From positions 1-6,038 of the forward strand of contig JAZKIX010000153.1 of assembly GCA_040384645.1 (NCBI GenBank): 6,038 nt of DNA. The letters are read 5' to 3'. The stretch is from JAZKIX01 sp040384645. Lineage in GTDB: Bacteria > Pseudomonadota > Gammaproteobacteria > Burkholderiales > Burkholderiaceae_D. A program made the translations under genes and the position numbers. This document shows, in pieces, positions 1 through 5,532 of this stretch (within the stretch, counting starts at the first letter, position 1; every line of letters begins with the position of its first letter). Below the pieces are notes generated by a model that saw only the letters and a program-made list of their open reading frames with translations, ran no database searches and was not told the DNA's origin.

Positions 1-936
1 CGGATCGTAGCCCAGAGCTTCGATGCCCATTTGTGCCTGCGAGCCGTCCAGGATACGCATGACGATTTTTTCGCCAAACAGCGTAGGCAAGGTACTGACG
101 CGGAAATCGATAGATCTCGTTTTTGACATCACCAGCTTCATGCGGCCATCTTGCGGCACCCGCTTTTCAGAAATATCAAGTTTGGAAATGACCTTGATAC
201 GGGATGCCAGCTTTTCCTTGATCGCTAAAGGTGGTTGTGCGATGTCACGCAATACGCCATCGACGCGAAAACGGATGCGATAGAATTTCTCGAAGGGTTC
301 AAAGTGAAGATCGGAGGCGCCCAGGTTGATCGCATCGACCAGAATTTTTTGCAGGAATTTGACGACTGGCGCATCATCGATATCGGTGGTGCCGCCTTCA
401 GTCGGAGCCGCCAGATCTTCTTCAACAAAATCGATTTCGAGATCATCGCCTATCAGTTCATTCAAGTCCTGTTCAGCACTCTGTCCGAGCTTTTCGATCA
501 ACTTGAGCAGCGTAGCGTGGTCGACGATGATAGGTTCCACCGTCAACTGGGTTTGGAACTTGATCTGGTCCAGGGCCTGGGAATTGGTTGGGTCGGAAAT
601 CGCAATCAATACCTTGTTACCGCGCTTGGCAAGGGCAATCACGCGCTGACTTTGCATCAGCTTCAAGTCAATAATCTTGTCTGGCAGATTGCCGCTATTG
701 AAGGCGGCTAAGTCGAGTAAGGGATAACCGAAGGTCTGCGAACAAAATGCTGCCAGCCTGGCCGCATCCATGACATCGCTTTTTAGCAGCGTATCGATGA
801 ATGCACTTTTTTCGCTCGTCGCTTGTTTTGCAATCGTGTCTGCTTGCTGCGGCGTTAGCTGACCCGCCTGCAGCAATGCGCGTGCGAGGCCGGACATCGA
901 ATTATTTGACGCCGAACTAGGGAGGACTGCAGCCAT
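1..936 (-). CDS. pilB: Type IV pilus assembly (extension) ATPase PilB, N-terminal part (3' end outside window)
   Basis: PilB is the cytoplasmic hexameric ATPase that drives type IV pilus polymerisation (GspE/PilB family). The window holds 312 codons in one open frame, from an ATG at 936 to the edge. Visible parts are a GspE/PilB N-terminal (MshEN-type) domain at about residues 15-150, an acidic linker at about 155-190 (runs such as LIGDDLEIDFVEEDL), and the start of the ATPase core from about 189. The core has the family signature ASDLHFEP (207-214), RFRVDGVLR (222-230) and STLPTLFGEKIVMRILD (281-297). The Walker A, Asp box, Walker B and tetracysteine zinc motifs would come later and cannot be checked here. 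No good Shine-Dalgarno sequence precedes the ATG; an in-frame ATG at 897 (residue 14) is an alternative start and also lacks one. The gene follows ispB on the same strand after a 260-base gap, so it is probably transcribed separately. Family assignment is firm; the start is uncertain. Confidence 0.93.
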   Translation of the reverse strand, partial: MAAVLPSSASNNSMSGLARALLQAGQLTPQQADTIAKQATSEKSAFIDTLLKSDVMDAARLAAFCSQTFGYPLLDLAAFNSGNLPDKIIDLKLMQSQRVIALAKRGNKVLIAISDPTNSQALDQIKFQTQLTVEPIIVDHATLLKLIEKLGQSAEQDLNELIGDDLEIDFVEEDLAAPTEGGTTDIDDAPVVKFLQKILVDAINLGASDLHFEPFEKFYRIRFRVDGVLRDIAQPPLAIKEKLASRIKVISKLDISEKRVPQDGRMKLVMSKTRSIDFRVSTLPTLFGEKIVMRILDGSQAQMGIEALGYDP

Positions 937-982
937 TATAGTTGTGCCGAAAAGGTCGATTGAAACATCGAAGGTGCGTTAG

Positions 983-1011
983 ATAATGCCTCTAAGCATC
1001 TGTTTTGTAAA
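983..1011 (-). promoter_or_regulatory. Candidate sigma-70 promoter for pilB
   Basis: On the minus strand TTTACA (1011-1006, five of six matches to the -35 consensus) is followed after 17 bases by CATTAT (988-983, four of six matches to the -10 consensus). Transcription would start near 976, giving a leader of about 40 bases before the ATG at 936. I saw no sigma-54 type GG/GC element upstream of pilB. The rest of the 937-1196 gap holds only small imperfect inverted repeats and no tRNA-like structure. This is a pattern match only. Confidence 0.33.
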
Positions 1012-1196
1012 GATATCGGAATGCTTGTTACTTCTTTGCGTAGCAAAATGCAACATTTGAGCAAGGTGTGAGGTATTGTGCTGGATAGACGGATGCAGTG
1101 ACGCCGCAAACGGCTATTCTAAAGCCATAAGTTAGGCTGGAATTTTCCCCGTTTATCTCTGTCGTGAAAGGCTGTAATGACGATTGAAGTTTTTTG

Positions 1197-2186
1197 CTAG
1201 TGATTGCGATGAACTGCGAAATCGCTGAGTTTGAGCAGAGCATCCTTGAACTGACTTTCAGGAAGACTAATGATGGACGCGGTAGCGCGTGCGGCGGCCT
1301 CTTCGGCTTTGCGTTTGGTGTAATCCAAGGCGCCTGACGTCGTCACTGCAAACAGAACCGCGTCGAAATGTTGTTCATCGCCATTTTCGATGCAATTGCG
1401 GACCAGTTCCCGTTGCTCCGCAGTGCCATGTTCCATCAGGTAAATTAGCGGCAAGGTAGCTTTTCCTTCGCGCAAATCGTCACCTACATTTTTGCCTATA
1501 TCGTCGGCTTGACCTGAATAATCCAGTACATCGTCAATCAGTTGAAATGCGGTGCCGAGCGAACGGCCGTATTCTGCCGCGGCTTCGATTTCTTCATCGG
1601 ATGCGCCGGCAATCAAGGCACCCAATTGCGCCGCAGCTTCAAATAACTTGGCAGTTTTGGAACGAATGACCTGTGTGTAGCGCTCTTCCGATATGTCAGG
1701 ATCGTGCATATTCAGCAATTGCAAGACTTCGCCTTCAGCGATCACATTGGTGGCGTCGGCCAGAATCTGCATGATGCGAATGTCACCAACCGATACCATC
1801 ATCTGGAAGGCACTCGAATAAAGGAAGTCGCCGACCAGCACGGAGGCAGCATTGCCGAACAAGGCGTTGGCAGTTTTACGACCGCGACGTAGCGACGATT
1901 CGTCTACCACGTCGTCATGCAGCAAGGTGGCAGTATGGATAAACTCCACCACCGCGGCCAATTGATGATGGTTGGTGCCGCGATAGCTGTAAGCGTTTGC
2001 TATCAGTAAAACCAGCACTGGTCGTATGCGTTTCCCGCCTGCACTAATAATATAGTCCGCAATTTGGTTAACTAGTGCCACTTCCGAGTGGAGTTTTTGG
2101 CGTATTACCGTATCGACTGCGTTCAGATCTGCGGCGATGGGTTGTATGAGCAGGTTTTGTGCGGAAGAAATGGAAGCGGAAGCCAA
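1197..2186 (-). CDS. ispB: Polyprenyl (octaprenyl-type) diphosphate synthase
   Basis: This trans-type prenyltransferase extends farnesyl diphosphate with isopentenyl diphosphate to make the long side chain of ubiquinone or menaquinone. The 329-residue product has the usual length and aligns along its full length with remembered E. coli IspB. Visible motifs are GGKRIRP (50-56, substrate binding), the first Asp-rich motif in LLHDDVVDES (D91, D92, D95) followed by R100-R101, GNAASVLVGDF (111-121), SKTA (177-180), and the second Asp-rich motif DDVLD (218-222) inside GTAFQLIDDVLDY. A conserved segment, GKNVGDDLREGKATLPL, follows at 231-247. The likely start is TTG at 2186: no ATG or GTG lies in frame between the upstream stop (2225-2223) and this codon, and an AGG core sits 7 bases before it. 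The chain length (C40 versus neighbours) cannot be read from sequence alone. The gene is divergent from rplU, the common arrangement in proteobacteria. Confidence 0.95.
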   Translation of the reverse strand: MASASISSAQNLLIQPIAADLNAVDTVIRQKLHSEVALVNQIADYIISAGGKRIRPVLVLLIANAYSYRGTNHHQLAAVVEFIHTATLLHDDVVDESSLRRGRKTANALFGNAASVLVGDFLYSSAFQMMVSVGDIRIMQILADATNVIAEGEVLQLLNMHDPDISEERYTQVIRSKTAKLFEAAAQLGALIAGASDEEIEAAAEYGRSLGTAFQLIDDVLDYSGQADDIGKNVGDDLREGKATLPLIYLMEHGTAEQRELVRNCIENGDEQHFDAVLFAVTTSGALDYTKRKAEEAAARATASIISLPESQFKDALLKLSDFAVHRNH

Positions 2187-2221
2187 GTGTAAGCCTGATG
2201 AATGAGCATGAACGAGCGGGA

Positions 2222-2227
2222 ATTATA
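2222..2227 (-). promoter_or_regulatory. Putative -10 box of the ispB promoter
   Basis: The minus strand carries a perfect TATAAT at 2227-2222, 35 bases before the TTG start of ispB. Transcription would begin near 2215 and give a leader of roughly 28 bases. The -35 position at 16-18 bases spacing has no good match to TTGACA, so the promoter would be weak or activator-dependent. It sits inside the divergent gap with the rplU promoter, about 100 bases away. Confidence 0.4.
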
Positions 2228-2328
2228 CGACGACAAATGCAGCGAACGGACGCATGTTGCGGCCAAGGAACGTACTATTTCTTAAAAGACATGTTTTTGG
2301 GCGTCTTGAATGGATGTGATTAAGGGCT

Positions 2329-2357
2329 TTGACCGATAGGGTAAGTCCATGTATAAT
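2329..2357 (+). promoter_or_regulatory. Strong sigma-70 promoter of the rplU-rpmA(-obgE) transcript
   Basis: TTGACC (2329-2334, five of six matches to consensus) is separated by exactly 17 bases from a perfect TATAAT (2352-2357), with a TG directly before the -10 box. This is the best promoter in the window and suits highly expressed ribosomal protein genes. Transcription should start near 2364, leaving a leader of about 75 bases before the rplU ATG at 2439. An ATG at 2349 in the rplU frame overlaps this -10 box and lies upstream of the predicted start site, so it cannot be the rplU start for this transcript. Confidence 0.8.
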
Positions 2358-2438
2358 TGGAGGTTTTCCCGATTCCGTCTGAGTAATTTCCGGCGATTCG
2401 AAGAGAAAAAGTCCTTTAATCATTTGATGAGGTTTCAC

Positions 2439-2750
2439 ATGTACGCGGTCATAAAAACCGGTGGCAAACAATATAAAGTTGTCGCTGGTGAAAAATTTAA
2501 AGTAGAACAGATACCGGCAGACATTGGATCCGAAATCACCCTTGATCAGGTGCTCGCATTGGGCGCAGGAGAAACCATTAAGTTTGGTGCTCCGCTGGTT
2601 GAAGGTGCTACGGTCCTTGCTACGGTTGTCTCCCACGGTCGTCACGAAAAGGTCACGATTTTCAAGATGCGTCGCCGTAAGCATTACCAGAAGCACCAAG
2701 GCCATCGCCAAAATTACACCGAATTGCAGATCGTTTCGATCAACGGCTAA
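2439..2750 (+). CDS. rplU: 50S ribosomal protein L21
   Basis: L21 is a 23S rRNA-binding protein of the large ribosomal subunit. The product is 103 residues, the standard length of the family. It opens with MYAVIKTGGKQYKV, the hallmark N-terminus, and has the basic RNA-binding stretch KMRRRKHYQKHQGHRQ at 77-92 and the C-terminal TELQIVSING. The ATG at 2439 is preceded by GAGG (2429-2432) at 6 bases spacing. The reading frame is open further upstream to an ATG at 2349, but that would add 30 residues unlike any L21 and would overlap the promoter. rplU is the first gene of the cluster; rpmA follows after 38 bases. Confidence 0.98.
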   Translation: MYAVIKTGGKQYKVVAGEKFKVEQIPADIGSEITLDQVLALGAGETIKFGAPLVEGATVLATVVSHGRHEKVTIFKMRRRKHYQKHQGHRQNYTELQIVSING

Positions 2751-2788
2751 GCCGCTGATTCAGACTAAACAGATACAAGGAGTCAGAA

Positions 2789-3046
2789 ATGGCACATAAA
2801 AAAGGCGGCGGCACTACGCGAAATGGTCGTGACTCAGAGTCAAAACGACTGGGCGTTAAAGTCTACGGTGGTCAAGCTATCAATGCAGGCGGCATTATTG
2901 TTCGTCAGCGCGGTACCAAGATGCATCCAGGCGAAAACGTCGGTATGGGCAAGGATCACACCTTGTTCGCATTGACCGATGGCAAAGTAGCTTTTGTTAC
3001 CAAAGGCGCATTGCAACGTCACTACGTTACAGTATTACCTGCTTAA
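2789..3046 (+). CDS. rpmA: 50S ribosomal protein L27
   Basis: L27 sits near the peptidyl transferase centre of the 50S subunit, and its N-terminal tail reaches towards the tRNA ends. The product is 85 residues, the usual length. It begins MAHKKGGGTTRNGRDSESKR, carries the conserved IIVRQRGTK segment (37-45) and HTLFALTDGKV (57-67). The N-terminus starts directly at the mature MAHKK form, without the cleavable extension found in Firmicutes. A consensus ribosome binding site, AAGGAG at 2777-2782, lies 6 bases before the ATG. The gene is cotranscribed with rplU and is followed within 25 bases by a double hairpin. Confidence 0.98.
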   Translation: MAHKKGGGTTRNGRDSESKRLGVKVYGGQAINAGGIIVRQRGTKMHPGENVGMGKDHTLFALTDGKVAFVTKGALQRHYVTVLPA

Positions 3047-3067
3047 GTTTTCTTAAGTAAGCGAAGT

Positions 3068-3081
3068 AAGGCGAAAGCCTT
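3068..3081 (+). other. Small GNRA-capped hairpin just upstream of the rpmA terminator
   Basis: AAGGC (3068-3072) and GCCTT (3077-3081) form a perfect 5-bp stem closed by a GAAA tetraloop, an especially stable RNA loop type. It ends 6 bases before the terminator hairpin at 3088. It has no T tract of its own. It may protect the 3' end of the rplU-rpmA mRNA or assist termination; both roles are inferred. Confidence 0.55.
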
Positions 3082-3087
3082 CAATCG

Positions 3088-3116
3088 AAAGGCTCTGCCC
3101 CAGGTAGAGCCTTTTT
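3088..3116 (+). terminator. Rho-independent terminator or attenuator between rpmA and obgE
   Basis: AAAGGCTCTGCC (3088-3099) pairs with GGTAGAGCCTTT (3103-3114), a 12-bp stem with one G-T pair and a 3-base loop. Five T residues follow at 3112-3116, the first three of them shared with the stem. This is a canonical intrinsic terminator placed 41 bases after the rpmA stop and 22 bases before the obgE start. Because no good promoter is visible between it and obgE, it probably works as a partial terminator that lowers obgE transcription relative to the two ribosomal protein genes. Confidence 0.85.
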
Positions 3117-3138
3117 AGTTTTATGGCGGCACAATATT

Positions 3139-4248
3139 ATGAAGTTTATCGACGAAGCAAAAATCGAAGTCATTGCCGGCGATGGCGGCAACGGCGTCGC
3201 CTCCTTTTGTCGGGAAAAATTCAGGCCGTTCGGCGGACCTGATGGCGGCGATGGCGGCAAGGGCGGCAGCATATTTGCAGTTGCAGATCGCAACATCAAC
3301 ACGTTGGTTGATTTTCGTTACTCAAAAATGCACAAGGCGCGTGACGGTGAAAACGGTCGCGGCGCGGATTGCTACGGCAAGGGCGCAGACGATATCAAAT
3401 TGCGCATGCCGGTTGGCACACTGATTATCGATAACAACGATGGCGAACTGATTGCCGATTTGACCGAGCACGGCCAGGAAGTCCTGATTGCCAAAGGCGG
3501 CGAAGGCGGCTGGGGCAATATCCATTTCAAATCGTCGACCAATCGTGCACCACGGCAGAAGTCCGAAGGCAAGGAAGGCGAGCGACGTGAACTGCGGCTG
3601 GAGCTGAAAGTGCTCGCCGATATCGGTTTGCTCGGTATGCCGAACGCAGGCAAATCCACTTTTATTTCCGCTGTGTCGAATGCGCGGCCGAAGATTGCCG
3701 ATTACCCGTTTACTACACTGCACCCTAATCTGGGTGTGGTTCGCGTCAGCCACGAAAAGAGTTTCGTGATTGCCGATATTCCTGGCTTGATCGAAGGTGC
3801 ATCAGATGGCGCTGGTTTGGGTATTCAATTCCTGCGTCATTTACAGCGTACTCGACTGCTGTTGCACATCGTTGATTTGGCGCCGTTCGATAATGTTGAT
3901 CCCGTCAAGGAAGCCAAGGCCATCGTCAAGGAATTGAAAAAGTACGATGAATCGTTGTTCGACAAGCCGCGCTGGCTAGTCTTGAACAAGCTGGACATGG
4001 TGCCAGACGAAGAGCGCAAAAAACGTGTGAAGGATTTCGTCAAACGCTTCGGCTGGAAAGGCCCGGTGTTTGAAATTTCGGCTTTGACACGCGATGGTTG
4101 CAGTGAGTTGGTTACCGAGATTTACGACTATATTTCGTTACAACGTCAGGCTGAACAACGTACCGAAGAAACACCCAAGATGGTTGAAGAAGCACGTGGC
4201 ATTGATTCCATCGATCCGGACGATCCACGATTCAAGGTCCTGGATTAA
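3139..4248 (+). CDS. obgE: Obg family GTPase ObgE/CgtA
   Basis: ObgE binds the 50S subunit, acts in its late assembly and links GTP/ppGpp status to growth. The 369-residue product has the glycine-rich Obg fold at 1-158 (for example GGPDGGDGGKGG at 32-43). The G domain follows: P-loop GMPNAGKST (166-174), switch I region DYPFTTLHPNLG (188-199), DIPG (213-216), NKLD (283-286) and SALT (314-317). A short acidic tail ends the protein; the Obg C-terminal domain of Gram-positive homologues is absent, as usual in proteobacteria. The start MKFIDEA matches family N-termini. Its ribosome binding site is poor (GGCGG at 3125-3129 region), in contrast to rpmA. An intrinsic terminator separates it from rpmA and another follows the stop codon, so expression probably depends on read-through or on an unrecognised promoter. 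Confidence 0.97.
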   Translation: MKFIDEAKIEVIAGDGGNGVASFCREKFRPFGGPDGGDGGKGGSIFAVADRNINTLVDFRYSKMHKARDGENGRGADCYGKGADDIKLRMPVGTLIIDNNDGELIADLTEHGQEVLIAKGGEGGWGNIHFKSSTNRAPRQKSEGKEGERRELRLELKVLADIGLLGMPNAGKSTFISAVSNARPKIADYPFTTLHPNLGVVRVSHEKSFVIADIPGLIEGASDGAGLGIQFLRHLQRTRLLLHIVDLAPFDNVDPVKEAKAIVKELKKYDESLFDKPRWLVLNKLDMVPDEERKKRVKDFVKRFGWKGPVFEISALTRDGCSELVTEIYDYISLQRQAEQRTEETPKMVEEARGIDSIDPDDPRFKVLD

Positions 4249-4256
4249 ACAGTGAA

Positions 4257-4289
4257 AGTGGATTGTTGCTGATCGACAGTCCGCTTTTT
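4257..4289 (+). terminator. Rho-independent terminator after obgE
   Basis: AGTGGATTGT (4257-4266) pairs with ACAGTCCGCT (4276-4285) over 10 positions including two G-T pairs; one more G-T pair and a G-C pair (4267-4268 with 4274-4275) can extend the stem inward. The T tract runs 4285-4289, and the A residues at 4255-4256 can pair with part of it. It lies 8 bases after the obgE stop codon and ends the ribosomal cluster transcript before proB. Confidence 0.75.
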
Positions 4290-4335
4290 CTAAGGTCTGC
4301 TTTCAATAAAAAGAAATAGCGCCGGTTTTCAAAAC

Positions 4336-5454
4336 ATGCAATCCGTCATTCAAAAAGCCAAACGCGTCATTATCAAGGTCGGCTCCTCTCTCGTCACCAA
4401 TGACGGCAAGGGGCTCGACGCTGCCGCCATTCAAAAATGGGCAGAACAAATCGTTCATCTGCGCAGCTTGGGAAAAGAAGTTGTGCTGGTCAGTTCGGGG
4501 GCGATTGCAGAAGGCATGCAACGGCTCGGATTCGACAAGCGGCCGACTGGTATTCATGAACTGCAAGCATGCGCGGCGGTCGGTCAAATGGGCCTCGCGC
4601 AAATTTATGAAACCAGTTTTCAAAAGCATGATGTGCACACGGCTCAGGTCCTGCTGACGCATGCCGATCTCGCTGATCGCGAGCGTTACTTGAACGCGCG
4701 TTCGACCTTGTTCACGCTGTTGCGTCTTGGTGTAGTCCCTATCATTAATGAGAATGACACTGTCGTTACCGACGAAATCAAGTTTGGCGACAACGATACT
4801 TTAGGTGCTCTTGTTGCCAATTTGATCGAGGGTGATGCCTTGATCATCTTGACGGATCAGCGTGGTTTGTTTACTGCCGATCCACGCAAGGATCCGAACG
4901 CAGAATTTGTGCACGAAGCCAAGGCTGGCGATTTAACGTTGGAAGCAATGGCTGGCGGCGCTGGCAGCAGTCTTGGTCGGGGCGGTATGCTGACTAAAAT
5001 TCTCGCCGCCAAACGTGCTGCTTTGTCGGGCGCGCATACCGTGATTGCCTGGGGCCGTGAAGATCGCGTGTTGAGTCGTCTCGCTGCAGGCGAAGCAATT
5101 GGCACCCAACTGACTGCGCAAACTGCACAACTGACAGCCAGAAAGCAATGGATGTCCGATCATTTGCAAACAGCCGGCAAGGTTGTTCTGGATGCGGGCG
5201 CAGTGCAAAAGCTGACAGCAGAAGGTAAATCACTATTGCCTATCGGTGTGACCGATGTCAAAGGTGAGTTTGGTCGGGGTGACGTGATTACTTGCGTCGA
5301 TACTGATGGCCGTGCAATTGCACGTGGCATGACGAATTACACCAGTTCAGAAACACGTCGCATCATGCGCAAACCATCTGCGGAGATTCTGTCTATTCTC
5401 GGGTTTGTCGAGGAGCCGGAATTGATACATCGCGATAATCTGGTGCTGCTCTAA
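4336..5454 (+). CDS. proB: Glutamate 5-kinase with C-terminal PUA domain
   Basis: ProB phosphorylates L-glutamate with ATP to gamma-glutamyl phosphate, the first and feedback-controlled step of proline synthesis. The 372-residue product is full length and has both family domains. The amino-acid kinase domain (about 1-260) shows IIKVGSSLVTN (12-22) with K14, VLVSSGAIAEG (50-60), INENDTV (137-143), FGDNDTLGA (150-158), the nucleotide-binding TDQRGLFTADPR (173-184) and GRGGMLTKI (214-222). The PUA domain follows at about 280-360, and the end HRDNLVLL is typical of betaproteobacterial ProB. The ATG at 4336 gives the family N-terminus, but there is no clear Shine-Dalgarno sequence and no convincing promoter in the 46 bases after the obgE terminator. 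proA is not adjacent, so there is no proBA operon here; the link to obgE is positional. Confidence 0.97.
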   Translation: MQSVIQKAKRVIIKVGSSLVTNDGKGLDAAAIQKWAEQIVHLRSLGKEVVLVSSGAIAEGMQRLGFDKRPTGIHELQACAAVGQMGLAQIYETSFQKHDVHTAQVLLTHADLADRERYLNARSTLFTLLRLGVVPIINENDTVVTDEIKFGDNDTLGALVANLIEGDALIILTDQRGLFTADPRKDPNAEFVHEAKAGDLTLEAMAGGAGSSLGRGGMLTKILAAKRAALSGAHTVIAWGREDRVLSRLAAGEAIGTQLTAQTAQLTARKQWMSDHLQTAGKVVLDAGAVQKLTAEGKSLLPIGVTDVKGEFGRGDVITCVDTDGRAIARGMTNYTSSETRRIMRKPSAEILSILGFVEEPELIHRDNLVLL

Positions 5455-5462
5455 AAATAGTT

Positions 5463-5527
5463 GGCGCGATCTGGGTTCCAATCTGCGCTCTATTATTACT
5501 ATCAGTTAGTAGTCAGCAGATCGCGCC
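5463..5527. repeat. Perfect 11-bp inverted repeat between the convergent genes proB and CNP1-like
   Basis: GGCGCGATCTG (5463-5473) and CAGATCGCGCC (5517-5527) are exact reverse complements separated by 43 bases. Inside the loop a second inverted repeat, TACTA (5497-5501) and TAGTA (5507-5511), can add a nested stem around TCAGT. The element fills nearly all of the gap between the proB stop (5454) and the CNP1-like stop (5533). On the minus strand a T-rich stretch (TATTTTT, 5459-5453) follows the stem after a few bases; on the plus strand there is no T run. The most likely role is a terminator or mRNA 3'-end structure for one or both convergent genes. A REP-like or miniature element is possible but no target duplication is visible. 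Confidence 0.6.
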
Positions 5528-5532
5528 TATAT

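Noticed and set aside
235..711. Open frame of 158 codons on the plus strand within the first 936 bases
   Set aside because: It lies opposite pilB, whose minus-strand frame gives a clear family match over all 312 codons; the plus-strand translation resembles no protein I recognise.
1035..1114. Small palindromes TTTGC-GTA-GCAAA (1035-1047) and GCCG-CAAA-CGGC (1103-1114) as an ispB terminator
   Set aside because: The stems are only 4-5 bp and neither has a T tract downstream on the minus strand, so they do not support a terminator call.
1028..1243. Small minus-strand open frame of 71 codons in the ispB-pilB gap
   Set aside because: It begins inside the ispB 3' end in another frame, has no good ribosome binding site or recognisable features, and its composition looks like translated non-coding sequence.
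2349..2438. N-terminal extension of L21 from the in-frame ATG at 2349
   Set aside because: It overlaps the perfect -10 box, lies upstream of the predicted transcription start, has no ribosome binding site, and would add 30 residues not seen in L21. The ATG at 2439 has GAGG at good spacing and the standard N-terminus.
2223..2711. Long open frame of 162 codons on the minus strand opposite rplU
   Set aside because: It is antisense to a certain ribosomal protein gene, has no recognisable domain, and covers the rplU promoter; it is a shadow frame.
5463..5527. Insertion sequence or miniature transposable element
   Set aside because: The inverted repeat is flanked by unrelated bases with no target-site duplication and encloses only 43 bases; a 3'-end RNA structure between convergent genes is simpler. 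A genome-wide copy search is needed to reopen this.
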